A stretch of 64,000 bases of DNA from Phytophthora sp. 'mugwort' (taxonomy: Eukaryota; Oomycota; Peronosporomycetes; Peronosporales; Peronosporaceae), in the NCBI GenBank assembly GCA_033558025.1, contig JAUCEF010000002.1, forward strand, positions 186,001 to 250,000. The letters are read 5' to 3'. Of the stretch, positions 35,573 through 48,172 are shown one piece after another (the stretch's first letter is position 1; each line of letters opens with the position of its first letter). The position numbers and the translations under genes were made by a program. The notes beneath the pieces are model-generated. The model was not told the DNA's origin. It saw only the letters and a list, made by a program, of their open reading frames with translations, and did no database searches.

Positions 35573-35762
35573 TGTCTGCAATGTCATCCCGCTTTACGAC
35601 ACCTTGCTCATGTGAGATCGCATGCTCAGGGCCTGAGACATCCTCAGGAATGATGCGTGGTGCGCGCCCGAGAAAAGGATCGTCACCATTAATAATGCAC
35701 GTGTCCTTTATGAGAAGAAGTAAATTGTGCAAAACGGCACACCCTACAACCACTTCACACAC
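35573..35762 (-). pseudogene. Harbinger transposase C-terminal fragment
   Basis: The minus strand encodes VVVGCAVLHNLLLLIKDTCI followed by NGDDPFLG. This matches the end of the DDE_4-type Harbinger nuclease, where a Cys-x-x-Leu-His-Asn motif is conserved. Only this terminal part remains before unrelated sequence at 35763. Its tail-to-tail arrangement with the Myb-like relic fits a two-gene Harbinger element. Confidence 0.6.
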
Positions 35763-35978
35763 TAAACCCTATTTTTTATCTGAAGTCACTTTTGGCATCC
35801 ATCATGAGCGGCATTTCCGGCTCAAAGAACAATTTCCGGTTTAAAGAGGTCTAGTCGATGCCATTAGTTATTGAAAACATGTACGTAAGATTAGCACGTA
35901 CTAGTACCCCACAAGCGACGTGCTTCCTCTCGGGCCCTTTTTGAACAGACCATCAGCACGTCATCCAAAATTTCAAGT

Positions 35979-36167
35979 ATGGGCCGAAGTGCAGGGCCCT
36001 TTTGGGGCCACTTCGCCAAGCACTCTAAAGGTCCGTACAAGTCGGCTCGCGCAGCTTGTACGCGTTACGGTTATACGACATATGCGACGCTAGACCACGA
36101 TATGAAAAGTGCAGCCCGCGCTGGTCGCCCGTTTCTATTGGTTAAGAATATCTCCACGACAGACTGA
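35979..36167 (+). pseudogene. Possible BED-like zinc finger remnant
   Basis: A 62-residue plus frame has FWGHFAKHSKGPYKSARAAC followed by TRYGYTTY. The W-x-H-F start and a later Cys recall a BED finger, but the second Cys of the pair is a Tyr and no downstream transposase is visible. This is a weak call. Confidence 0.25.
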
Positions 36168-36169
36168 TT

Positions 36170-37280
36170 TAAGACGTTTCTTATATCATATTGTTTTGAC
36201 GATAACTAACCAATTTATAATCACAATCGATCTATGAGGAAAGTTATGGTTGCCCAAAGTGGACCTTCTGTGATCCTGAATTAAACTGGTCGTTTACCTT
36301 ACACCAAATTCTACACCTGATTCCTTTGCATCTGTCCGGATGCTTTGGTAACCACACCAGCAAGGTGCTCAGCTAAAGTCCACCCCGTGCGAACACGCCG
36401 CTAAAAACAGCTGTATGTCTCCTAAAAGCGGACATTCAGCTATACTAAGTGACTTGACGACACGAAGAAAGCTCACCGTCTCAATGCTCGGTTTGCATTG
36501 GCCAGGGCCTGTGGCGCTGCTAGTGCAGCTTGATGCAATTCCGCTCAGGTCTGGGCGACTGTGTGGGGGGATATTGTGAGAGTAACACTCTGCAACTACC
36601 AACGGTCACCAACGTCAGTTTTAGCTCCGACTCCAATGCGAGTCACCAGTGGTGACAATCACCGGTAGAAAGGTCGGCACGGAGACTGATATCTATTCAT
36701 CTCGGCTCCCGAGGTGAACAGCTGAAAATACCTGCCTGTTTGACACCAAAGCAGAAACTACCTTGCATGATGTCCTATCGCCCTGCTAAGCCCTAGCGGC
36801 CTAGAAAAAAGGTGACAGAAGCATACGAGATCTAACCATGCTGATTTACAGTAGTCTGCGTAGTCCCACACAGGATCTTAAGCCACACGTATTATTTCGG
36901 CTTTTTCTCTCGGCCCCCCCTCGAGTAGGGGAATTTACTTCCCTTTTAGTGTCCATTTTGTGGATGTCATAAGTTTGTACGCTCGATCTACCCCTTTAAA
37001 GGGATAACTTAGGAACAGACTCCCAAAAGCCCCCGTCCCTCGAAAGCGAAATCTCCCGAGTGTTCGCTGTCTCTTGCTAAGAGGTTGATCGCGAAGAAGG
37101 CGGCTTCATTGGAGGCAGAAACGTTGTATAGGGTCGTCCTCACCAATGAATGGCCAACCTGAAGTCTCCCTTTGTTGGAAGTTCCAGCCTGGAGATTTCG
37201 GACTACTTGTCGTTTCCGATGCCAAATAAAAATACCGGGTGTATTTTTTGCTCGGATTAGCACACAGTAGAGCTCAGCGA
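36170..37280. other. Intergenic stretch before the gene island
   Basis: I see no gene. It forms the boundary between the repeat-rich left part and the compact gene cluster. The only feature is an ordinary run of 7 C near 36914. Confidence 0.5.
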
Positions 37281-37578
37281 CTTCATGACAGCCATGAGGA
37301 AAGCGAGCGCGTTCTCAATGCTCGCTGAGACAGCGGTAGACTTCACTCTTTTCGTCAATCAGATGTCTGCCATTTCAAAGAACAAAAGCTTATATATCGT
37401 GTTCATGACATGTATGGGGTATCCGTGACAGGAAGAATTCATCCAGCTTGAATGTGCACGACGACGGAGCCAAGCTAGTCTAAAACGTCGGTCGTCACTT
37501 CCTTCGCAATTTCACGTGCGTGGTCATAAATCCCGACTGAAAGAGAAGCTGGCTCAAGCTCGACGACACGCATTTTTG

Positions 37579-40500
37579 ATGCGTGCTGACAACAAGGATT
37601 CCGTCATCGGTATTATCGAAAGCGTGCGCGAGCTGGCGAATAATGGTGAAGAAGGAATAAATGGTGCTGAGAGTAAATCTCCGCGACGCAATGGTCTGAG
37701 TCCATTAGAGCAGGACCGGTTCATGTTGTGGGCTGCAGAGGCCGAAAAACTTTTGTACGAATTCGAACCAAGTGAGAATCACGCTGATGACCCCATGTTG
37801 AGAATCTTAGACGATTTTCAATTTCTCCAAGATGGTCATGTGTGTCTGGCGGAGGTGGCAATGGACGCCAGGGCTCTCCTTGAACGTTGGGATCGTGCTG
37901 GCATCTTTGACTCAGAATTCTCCAGCGAAGACGATAGTGATAATAACGACGAGAAGACCAAGCACATTCACAATAATCGGAAGTGCCCCCTTCCTGACCC
38001 ACTAAAAGAAAGCCTTCGACATCTAGAGCAGTCGTACGCTTATCGAAATGTTCGGCAACGTGCAGCAGCAGGTATCATCAAGCGAAACGTTCTTACTTGG
38101 GTGCGATCAAAGGCATCATTTTGCGAGCGGGTCGCCGAAATCGAAATTTTTGGACGCACCACCGAGGCACTTCTAAAGGAACTCAGTCTGACGACTGCTG
38201 CTCTTGCTGGTGTCAATCCAAGTGGAACCACAGACATATTTGCACTTGCGACTGGACGCTGCGATTTAAAATCGAGATACAGCGGCAGCATCGCTTTTAA
38301 AGACCTACTCCAATTCTCCAAGCACATGGCACTTTTCCCTGTAGATCAAGCTCTACGAACTGTGGATGATGTAACTCGACGACGGTATCTCTTTGACTCG
38401 CGTTGCGCAATGAAAATTCAATCTGTGTGGCGTCGAGTACGTGAAACTGTACGAGCGCGTCGGCTCTATCGAGCATTGGTAGAACTGCGCTTGAAACGGG
38501 AACTAGTAGTTCAAGCAAAGCGTGAGGCTGCCAAGGAAATGAAAAGGCGAAAGGTATCCGAAACAGGAAAGCGTAAGGTTTCCAAAGCGCCGAAGAGGGC
38601 GAGCTCGCCGAGGTCGTCCATGATTTCTTCAGCGGTCTCAAAAGCCACAGCTGTATCGACAACTCCCGTAGACGAAGAAGTAAAAGAACCACTAAAGGGG
38701 GTGACGCCTGAAAGTCGTCAAAAATCGCCAGCAGACCCCAACGAGAACCGGCAGTCATTTTTCCCACCAGTGCCCCTCATAGACCCATCAACTCACAGAA
38801 CTAGTACTCGTGGCAACACTACAGCGGCCACTGAAGATAGATTAAAATCGCCGATTTCAACCCCTCGGAGCCGACAGAAAAAATCTCGAGGCATTGCTAC
38901 GACCAACAATGACAGTGACGATGACACTGCGGACGTCGAAGCAGCTTGGAAGTCGTTCATGGATGCAGTTGCGACGGATGTGATGGTACAAGAGACTGAA
39001 GGAACGGAAGCGCCAGACGAGGAACCAAACAGTGACCCTTTTCCCGAAGTCACTCTGCCACCGATGGAAGACACTTGGGAATCATGGTCTGATGACGAGA
39101 CTGAAGATAACGGAAAAGATGAGACGGAAGATGCGCTTGGTCGTCAATCCACTTCTTCAAAGCCGAAAATCACATCGATGTGTACTACCCCCCGAGTCAA
39201 AGTTCAGGTTTCTGTCAACAAGAGCGGTGAGTCTGAAACTGCAGCTCGTCACTTACGTCGCATGGAGTCCAAGACACCAAGAAGAAATCAAACTCGATCT
39301 CCAATGACTTCAAACACTTCTGTAATTAGGCCACCGTCATCTCTTCCGTTTGATGCGTCACTGCATAATCACGCAGGCCCGTACACTGGTGCTGGTCAGC
39401 TGAGCTTGGTGGCGCCCTTCATTGACGCCGATAAAAGCAAAAAGCTAGAGCGCAGCGTCATTCCTGAGCGAAAGCACCTGTATGAGCTCGACTTCAGTGA
39501 TGTCGAAACGAAAGATAGCTCCGTCGTTCATATTGCTAAAGCTATTGGACCGTTGCACGAGCTTGAAATGCCGCAAGTAGAAGCTACCCCGTCCGGACTA
39601 AAAACGCCCGACAACGCCCCCGCCGAAGTACCGCGCACCAGCACAAGAAGAACTACGGTTGAGAGGCTTCGAAACATCACTGGAGACCAGGAACAAAGCG
39701 CGCGAGTTCGCAGTCTGGAAAAACAGGAGAACCCGATAAGCCAGCAGTCCGTAAATCATGATATCAGCCGGACTTCGGCCAAATCGAATCAGGCGGGTTA
39801 CTTCACATACGGGGCACAGGGTAAGGCGTAATTGGTATTTCGACATAGCTAACATTGCTTCACGTACTTGACGCTGTTGTATGTTCATGAAACAGGCATG
39901 CATACTAGGCGAGAGGTAGTGTTGCGCAAAGGCACGATGGTGTATTCGCCGCTGTATGGACCACCTGAAAAGGAGACAACAACTTCAGTTGAGCCAGACA
40001 ACAAGGAGCTTAAAGCGTGGCATCGCTCGACAATTGCAATGGTACCACAGGGCCTAGGGGTGCCGCACCCTCCGGCTGATGGTTTCTGCCCCCGTCACAA
40101 GAGACGCACAAAAGGCCCACGGCGCCGCATCATCACCAATGACGTTGTAGATCAAAGCCAGGTGGTCGATCCATCTGCAAAAAAGTCACCAGTGAGAACC
40201 GCAAAACGTAGCGAGCTTCCTTTGCTGCTACGTCGATCACGACCTGCCGCTCATCGCCAACGAGAGATTTCGAGATCAGAAACCTTGCCAGAAGACGACA
40301 GCGAAGATCATCCTGAAATTCCTGCTCCAGATGCAAACAAGCAAATGTGGAAGCGCGGTGGAGACCTGCCGGAGCTGGTACTGGCACACATTCGCGATCG
40401 CGTGGGATACACACCGAAGTCGTCGCGTCAGAAAAGGAAGTCGATCATTGCTGGACGCGCTCCTCCTTCAGCGGGTAATCTGAACAATGATAATTACTCA

Positions 40501-41226
40501 GGTAAACGTGGCGAGCGGTTCGACACCTTTTCCCCTGTTAACGAAGAAGGCGACGATAACAATGACAGCGCTGCAATGAGCATCCATAAAGTTAACCATA
40601 GTCCAGCTACAGCTGGCGGAAACGAAGAAGCCCCAGAAAGTGGAGAAGCTGATGAAAACAAGGTCAGGGATGTGGAACGCGACGACAGCATTCGTCGCAA
40701 GAAGAGTGAGGAGTTGAACGAGGAATTTCGGCGTCTGCATTTAGCAAGTCGCGAGCGCGAGATCTCATGTCGATGGACGTTGCTAACTCAGCTCCAGAGC
40801 GACGCAGACGCCGCTGCGGAGGACATCCGTCGACGGTCGAAAGACGCCGAACAACAGGAGCACAAGCGGATGTGGCGACGCCAGCGTCGCAGCATCAAAT
40901 TGGTGTGTGAGGCCAGCGACATCGCCGCTTCGGATGACGTCGACGTGTCTGGGTTGCACTTCGGATTAGACGATGAGGACTCGGGCGCACGCACACGCCG
41001 TCGACTGCGCATCAAGATGCGAGACGCGAAGACGGACCCGTTTGCTGAGCGTAGCGACGAGGACGAGGACGAGGACAACAGCGAGGAGGAAGACGATGAA
41101 GAGGTTAGGACACACCTCGGCCTAACGAAAGAGGAGCACGACGCCGAGTTCCAGAAGCTGCTTACTCAGTACCTCGGGCTTCTCCAGTGTGCGCCGGCAG
41201 AGGTGGCGCGTCAATTGTTGAAGTAA
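37579..41226 (+). CDS. Large IQ-motif protein of unknown function
   Basis: Exon 37579-39820 joins 39896-41226 across a 75-bp GT-AG intron (phase 1), giving about 1190 residues. An IQ-like calmodulin-binding motif (AMKIQSVWRRVRETVRARRLY) lies near residues 275-298, followed by a basic helix. The middle is Ser/Pro/Lys-rich and probably disordered. The C-terminal third is highly charged with a poly-acidic stretch (DEDEDEDNSEEEDDEE) before a final helix (LTKEEHDAEFQKLLTQY). The 5' end is unresolved: the frame stays open upstream to an AG at 37431, so an earlier exon is likely. One speculative option starts at 37285 and splices 37336-37431. No enzyme domain is seen, and I do not recognise the family. 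It is the first of three closely spaced plus-strand genes; the next ATG is 131 bp downstream. Confidence 0.85.
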
Positions 41227-41356
41227 CCATCACTCCGACTAGAAACGTTGCAGTAGTAATGTGATGTATCAAACATAACATGAACATCAAAGCGACTCTC
41301 AACCAACAACTCCTTTAACAATCAAGGAGCAACCAAAGTCCACGCCTGCAGCCGCT

Positions 41357-42721
41357 ATGGACGCGTCCGGTGCGGCCTCCCACGACGACGAAATGCTTGC
41401 GCTGACGCTGCAAGACGTCGAGGACTCGGAGCGCCGTCCACCACCCAAGCCGCGAGCCGCTGACGCGTCCGCATCCTTCGAGACCTTTAGCCACGACAGC
41501 GCGGAACCAAGCGAGGCTTTGTCCATGCCGCTCACTCTGCCCACGTCCCCTACGCTGCTACCGCTGGCCTCGCTGCCGTCTTCCGCGTCGGCCCAGCAAC
41601 GCCAGCAGCAGCTGAGCGTGCAACAATATTTCCAGAGCGAGAGCGGCGCCTCCGGGGATTTTAACGCCGAGATGCAGAAATCTAACGACGAATATCGCCG
41701 GTTATCGGACGCAATTAACCTGAACGTACCGAACATTACCGGTTCGGTATCCGGTAGAAGTGGACGGCTTATCGCCACCCCGTCTCAAGCAGTGGACATA
41801 CCGTCCACGTCGACTCCGCTACGCAAAGGGAAGAAGAGGAAACAGGGCACTAACGTGAGCATCGACCTGCAGACCAAGATCCGCATCATCGAGGTGGCCG
41901 AGCAGTACCAGTACGACCCCAAGAGCTCCAGTCGCAGCAAACAGGATGGTATATCCGGTCATCACGGCAAAGAGATCGTCAACGGGATCCGTCTGGCCGA
42001 ACAATTCGGTCTCAACAAGAGCACAGTGAGCCGCATCCTCAAGCGCAAGGAAGAGTTCAAGAAGGCCTACTACAAGGACAACATCTCCGGTTGCTCCAAG
42101 CATATTAACAAAAAGTCCAAGTTCGACAAGCTCAACAGACTCGTTGAGAACTGGTTCGACATGAACCGGGAGAAGAATGGCATCATCACCGACACATTGA
42201 TCCGAGATGTCGGGAAAAGGTATGCGGAGGAGCTCGGTATTGACGACTTCCGGGGATCCAACGGCTGGGTACGTAGTCTGCGGAACCGCAAGGAGCACAC
42301 CGCAAGAAATGCTGTGTCGATCGAGGAGCAGGAGGCCGAGAAGAGGAAGAAAGACAATGAAGCCATTGAACGCATGCGGAGCATCTTCCCCAACGGGGTG
42401 AAGGATATGGCTGGATTCTTTAAGGACCTCTCGACGTATCTGGAAAAAGACGGCGCTGGTATGGGCGGCTTTGGGGGTATAAGCGGCAACACTAGCAGCA
42501 GTAGCAATGGTAGTGCGAGAGATGCTGCCGTTGTGCTGGCTGGAGCATCCTATACGGACATGGACGAAGATATTCCACGTGAAGATGACGGATCCGTGGC
42601 CGAGGAGTTCCTCAAGAAGAAGATGATCGACTCCCTACGCGTATGGTCACAAGAGCTGATGGCGTCCGAGCTGGCCAAGCTCAAGAAGCGTATGAAACCG
42701 CGACAGGCAGCTATTCTTTAA
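41357..42721 (+). CDS. CENP-B-type HTH DNA-binding protein without transposase domain
   Basis: An uninterrupted 454-residue frame. Residues 1-155 are low-complexity Ser/Pro/Gln-rich. GKKRKQ at 158-163 is a candidate nuclear signal. Residues 167-236 form a CENP-B N-terminal/psq-like helix-turn-helix (DLQTKIRIIEVAEQ, then RLAEQFGLNKSTVSRILKR). Residues 256-314 form a CENP-B-type second helix-turn-helix (LVENWFDMNREKNGIITDTL, ending SNGWVRSLRNRKEH). Instead of the DDE nuclease, an acidic/Gly/Ser linker and a C-terminal helix (MIDSLRVWSQELMASELAKL) follow, which may dimerise. The intact frame and the lack of any catalytic domain suggest a host gene derived from a pogo-like transposase. It would act in the nucleus. 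Its targets are unknown. Confidence 0.88.
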   Translation: MDASGAASHDDEMLALTLQDVEDSERRPPPKPRAADASASFETFSHDSAEPSEALSMPLTLPTSPTLLPLASLPSSASAQQRQQQLSVQQYFQSESGASGDFNAEMQKSNDEYRRLSDAINLNVPNITGSVSGRSGRLIATPSQAVDIPSTSTPLRKGKKRKQGTNVSIDLQTKIRIIEVAEQYQYDPKSSSRSKQDGISGHHGKEIVNGIRLAEQFGLNKSTVSRILKRKEEFKKAYYKDNISGCSKHINKKSKFDKLNRLVENWFDMNREKNGIITDTLIRDVGKRYAEELGIDDFRGSNGWVRSLRNRKEHTARNAVSIEEQEAEKRKKDNEAIERMRSIFPNGVKDMAGFFKDLSTYLEKDGAGMGGFGGISGNTSSSSNGSARDAAVVLAGASYTDMDEDIPREDDGSVAEEFLKKKMIDSLRVWSQELMASELAKLKKRMKPRQAAIL

Positions 42722-43015
42722 GTGTTGTCCTTTGACGTGGCCCGCTGTGTGTGAGTGCGTCAGGCGGCTCGATCAGCTTCCACGTGTATGATACTGCTGC
42801 GATTGTACTGTTTGCTATTCATCTGCCCTGCTGCACTCACGTTTTAAGGAGTTTATTATTGTTAAACTTAAAATTGTGACGACCAGCGTCCCCCCGCGTG
42901 GTCTGTCAATGTGTCGCGCATCCGTCAGTCGAAGCTGCCGGACACCTCGATCCCGTCCGTTAACTATAGCGTTCGTCCTTGCTTTGCTCACCTTCTCCAA
43001 GCGAAACGCGACGTG

Positions 43016-46000
43016 ATGTCCCCAGCTCGACGAATTGTCACGAGGAAAGACCGGACATTGGACCGCTCCGCTAACGTTGGGATTAGTCTACCAAGCTTCA
43101 ATTTTGTGGAAGCCCGTCCGCCTCGTCGTCGTCGAGGAGGTTCACATGGCGTTGCAACGCCCGAGTTTCCAAGTATTAATGGAGCGGCTCAAACCCCGAC
43201 ACAACAGCAGCCAGCGACTCTGGACCTCGATGAAGTGTTGTACGCTACAGTTTCGAGGCGAGCTGAGCGCTTCGAGGACCCGTCGATGACTCGGGAGACC
43301 AAGATGGCCCGCGTATGGCAGGCACTGCTCCGACATTCTGAAAGAGGGCGCTTTGGGAACCCCGAAGCGGGTGTCGTGAATCCGATTTGCACTGCACTTT
43401 GCCTCCAAGCCACAGACCAGATCCTCACAGCCTGTGGTGCTTCTGTATTGCTGCGGAGTGTACTGATGGGTGGGCTCTCAAATTCTGTGTATACCAAGTA
43501 CGATCCAGATCAGGACTTGGAGATGCAGCAGCAGTACGCGGATGTCGTGGGGCGACAGAGTAAGCAGATTGCAGCTCAAGAGGAAGAGATCATCAGGCTC
43601 GTCAAACTACGCGAACATGCAGAGCAGCTTGTGTTTGAGCAGCTGAGTGCGGCTGGTGTCGGTCAACTCTTGCAGCAAATGGATCTGTCTCGTCGTGTGA
43701 GTGCAGTGACTGAGATGCTGGCGCCTGTGCTCGATGACGAGCTGCTACTCGTGCTCTGGAATGCCACTGCTACAACTCAGGCGTCTGCTAATCTGCTTCT
43801 ACGATCACAAGCACCAGGCAGCGTTGTGGATGACCCCGTACAAGAAATGATATCGTGGGATGAGACTCGTAAGCGAGGAGCGGCACTGGCGAGTCTAGTT
43901 CTTCAGGAACGAGTTCGTCTCGTGATTCTTGTCTGGCAACGGTTAAGTGCGGAAGAAAAGCGCTTAACGTACAAGGCGCTGGATCCCTCTATCACGACCA
44001 CTCAAGCGACTGCTACACTCAAAAGTGTCCTCCATGCACTCGAAGAAACGTACGTCTCCGAGTTGATCCATCACCAGCGTCAGCTTTCGCGTCGGAACTT
44101 GAATTTGGCCTCGCAGCTCGGAATCATTAACGAGTCTGGGCCGAGCAAAGCTTCAGCTATCGGGAGACAGATCGCCTTGCCGCCTACAGCTCCGGGTGCA
44201 ATAGGAAAGCCCCGCAGCTCTAGAGACCGTACACGCACCTTATTGCTGAGTGGTGATTCTACTATGGACGCACCTTACGCTACTGTAGAATCCAAGGCTT
44301 CAATCCCACAAGTGCTGCTGAGCGCACTGGTCTCGTCAAGTCCAGGCTACGGACGTCTCAGTCAACTCCAGTTGACACCGAATCAAGGGCGATCGAGGCC
44401 GGTCAGCTCCGGTATTTTACCAGAACAATTGCTTGCGTTTCATAGTGATGTGCTTCGCACATGTGAGGATGTCTTCGACTTGCTCTGTGAAGTGGAGCAG
44501 CAGCAACTAGCTGTGTTTGGGCAGCAAATTAGCGATGCTGGGGTCAATGCTGACGAGATTGAGGAAGGAATCCTGGTTCATGCTCGGGTTAAGCTTCGAG
44601 ATATGCTATGCACGTACGTGGAGCCATCCGAGCCTATTCAGGAGCGATTCAACCGATGCGAGGATGCACGGGAGAAGCGGTTAGAGCTTGAACGTGGTCG
44701 TACAGACGATGACCGCAAGCTCACGGAGTTGATGCATACATTTATATATGGGCAACGTCGCAATCCAGAACTTCTCGTCAATGCAGTGAACCGAAGCCCC
44801 GAGACACTGCTGAGCGCTATTGCTCTGAATCCAGGTATGCTGTTCTTTTCAATCACAAAATTTCCTGAAGAAGTGAAGCGCTTCCTCTCTTTGGATCCCC
44901 AAAACTGCGATTATCTAGACACGTTGGTTCAAAAGCATAGAGGCATACAGCTACTATGGAAGTCTCCAAGTGGGAATGGTGGCCATGAAGCCTTATTACC
45001 GATGAACAAACTAAAGCAATTGTCCATCGTTGCCGAGGAATTAGCAATGGCGTTGCCACCCGTTGATGCCTTGGAGCAGGGAGCTATGCTACTGCTGGAG
45101 TGGTTCACGTCTCATCTGCATGACTTAGCCGAGCTGTTGCTTGAGCATCCGAAGCCACTGCAAGTCTTGTTCACGAAGATGCATCAGCATGGAGACGTGT
45201 CTGCTTTCTACCAGCTGATGGTGCTACTTCAGCAAACTCCTGGCGTCCAAAATTTTATCTCACGCGCTTCAGTGGTAACGCTCGAGCGATTGGCGCTAGA
45301 AGACCAGACTGCCGTCTTGTCTGTCTTACGAGAAATCTTCCAATACCGTGATAGCAGCGTCAAAACTGATGGAGATAGCCCCCAGCCTGCACGTGCGAAT
45401 AACGATCTGCTTCACGAGTTACAGGCGTCTCCACATTTGCTGGTGTGTTTGAGCTCCATGGATCCGAATGTGCTTCAGGAGGTCTTCTTGGAGAATATCG
45501 ACGTGTGGGGGCCGTTCTTCGTGGATATGGTCGCTTCCAACGATGTTCTCCTACGTCAAAGTCTTGTGCAGCGGGTAAGTGAGGCGCGCAACTGCATTAT
45601 CCTTGTTCTTTGTCTAACAATTGAGTATTTAGATTAACCACGCTGAGGGTGGAGACACACTCTTACGGCTGCTTACGGCTATCACGGATGGCACGACTGC
45701 TGTTCTGGATCTTGCAGCTTTGGACAGAGCCGTCTCTGCAGCAGACGTGGAACAGGCGAAGCAACGTGAGGCGAGTGCACGCAGGAAAGAGCACCAATGC
45801 ATATACCTACGAGGTCGCTCTACGGTGTTCCGAGGAGTGGTGTCATCCCAGATTGCTGTCGTCGGGTATAATCCACGGCGCTTCTTGTTGTGCCAGAACG
45901 GAACGGCTTCGATAGCCTCTGCTTGCTCAACGACAACGACTCAAGACCGAGCCAGTAAAGAAACTAAAGGTGGGCGACCGCTATTGCGTCCTGCTCGAGT

Positions 46001-47756
46001 GAAAAAAGTTGCTCCATCGGCTTTGACAACAGCAAGGAAACGTCAAGTTCGAAGTGGAGAATCTGCGGGGTATCAGGCTGCATTAAATGCCAATGGATAC
46101 AACACGAGTGAAAGGATAGTATTGACCAGAGGGGGTGAGATCCCGCCAATGTGGCAGCTCTACTTGCGAGCGCATATTACTCTTCAGTCTAGAGAAGATC
46201 TGGAAGGAATCAAAGAATCGTCACCTGCTCTCTCCAAGGCTCGAGTGAAGGCGCTGGTGCTCGATATCTGGCTTGAGTTTCTCAAGGTAGACCATCTTCA
46301 AATGGAGACCACAAGTCTTTGGTCCGTGGCGCCATTCGTGTGTGACTACTTAGTAGCACGCTACAATGCTCCTGCTGCCGTAGGTGGGCGACTCGAAAGT
46401 TTGTTGAATGGATTACTTGCCTTCCAGGACGACTCTCGCGTAGCTTTCTTCGCCTCGGCCTGCGGACTGGGAGACATCAAGACTTCGGATGCGTTTGAAC
46501 CGGGACCACCAAGCTACGACGTGTTCCTATACTACCTGCATGCACTCGCTCATTTATTCTACGGACAGATGAAGATCTTCCAGTTAGGCAAGCGGCTTGA
46601 TGAAACACCTAGTGGGAGCTGTCCCATTGCTGTCCAACACGCAGTGACTGTCGCAAACTCACTGTTTGCCTTTTCACTCACAGAGTCAGCGCTGCGTGCG
46701 TTACGGGCTGAAATTGAATGTCTACCACGCAGCGAATCCTCAGCGATCACAGGGATGACCGATCTCTCAGCCGCAGAAACTACTGTCGAAACAAGCGATG
46801 AAAACTCACTCAATTCTATTGACGACACTGATACATGTATTCACACTCGATTCGTTGAGTTAGATGACGTTATGGACATATTTCTGAAGCAATGGACAGC
46901 AAAAATCCACGAAACGGAGGAGGTATAAGTGACCGAAACTTTGATTTTGATATCTGTATGAGCTTAACTTGAAATTTTGCTTTTATAGCGTTATCGACAG
47001 GCATTTGCAGTGAACGATTTGGGTGGAGACCGGATAGGAATGGACGAGTTTATTAAGATTGTGACGGGGGTCACTGCGGGACGCATCTCAGCACGGGAAT
47101 GCCGTCTTGTGTTTGGTGATGCCGGTCAGGAGTTCATGACCTTAGATATGTTGATGCGTGTCACACGTGCGTACCAACTCCGTGTCTTTGACACGCACTT
47201 ACCCGAAGTTAGCCTTGACGAACGCGACCTGCAGGACCTGCGTTTATCTGTAGGTCGAGCCAATATCATGTCGACACAGCGGGAGGTGGAAGACCTTGCG
47301 CGATACTGGCGTAGCGTTCGTTCCGACGTGATGCATCAACTAGAAGCTGCGCACCAGAAGAAGACGACCAAGTCGATTCTCAGGAAACAGAGCGCACTCA
47401 TCGAGAAGCTGGTTTCCAGTACACCTCCACTGTACCAACAGTTACAAGTCCAACTGCCAAATGCCAAGCGTCAGGCCACAAGCTCAGCGCAAACCGCCGC
47501 GCTGCAGGAAAAGCTGGATCGTGTGTGGCATGAAGTGAGAACCTGCGTCAAGATGCTACATCGAGCCAAACTCACGCAGCACTACCTTAGTGGACTCTTC
47601 ATCCGCTCCAACATGCTGCGCTGGATACGACAAGCTCGCAAGCGCGCCCACGAAGAAAAGGATCGACGCCCATCTCGTTTAGCAACACCTCTGCTTCCAT
47701 CTAGACCGGGGATCTCCAAGACAGGATCTGTCCAAAGCGTAACTTCGCGACCGTGA
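43016..47756 (+). CDS. Large helical protein with a degenerate EF-hand, unknown function
   Basis: Three exons, 43016-45574, 45633-46922 and 46989-47756, are joined by phase-0 GT-AG introns of 58 and 66 bp. They encode about 1538 residues. The junctions read through smoothly, SLVQR|INHAEGG and HETEE|RYRQAF. The protein is mostly helical and contains coiled-coil-like stretches. Just after the second intron, FAVNDLGGDRIGMDEFIKIV resembles an EF-hand loop with Ile at position 8 and Glu at position 12, but it lacks the usual Gly at position 6 and has poor Ca ligands. The C terminus is basic (RWIRQARKRAHEEKDRR). The frame is open upstream to 42872 without an ATG, so an upstream exon is possible. 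The family is not recognised; a cytoskeletal or flagellar role would be a guess. Confidence 0.85.
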
Positions 47757-47759
47757 AGC

Positions 47760-48168
47760 ATAACCACATAATGTAGCCATATCAAATCAGCATCGCTACA
47801 TATTTCAATAGTCGAACATAACTTTTTGGTGGTCGAATGTGTCTGGTTGATTAGTCAAGTAATAATAAGCCATGACCGCCGGGACTGCATCCAGAGCGGC
47901 GAGTTGTTCGATCATCTAAATGATCACGATGGAAGCTTTAGTGGGAGGTAACTCTGCTTCGAGTGCGCTGGATCGATACTTTGGGCAGTTCCAGAGGCAT
48001 AATCAAGCTTATAAGCAATATCCTGCACCTCTACAGTAAAATAAAAACAGCTATCAAGGTCAAGGGCTTGTTTGTGTACCTGCATAATGTGTCGAACACC
48101 ATGTTGTGTACGAGCGCCAGGCGGGGAGAATAGCGAATGTTGTTTCTTAGACCCCCAGGGAGCTGAAA
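47760..48168. other. Intergenic stretch
   Basis: I see no gene between the island's last stop codon and piggyBac B. Confidence 0.5.
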
Positions 48169-48172
48169 TTAA

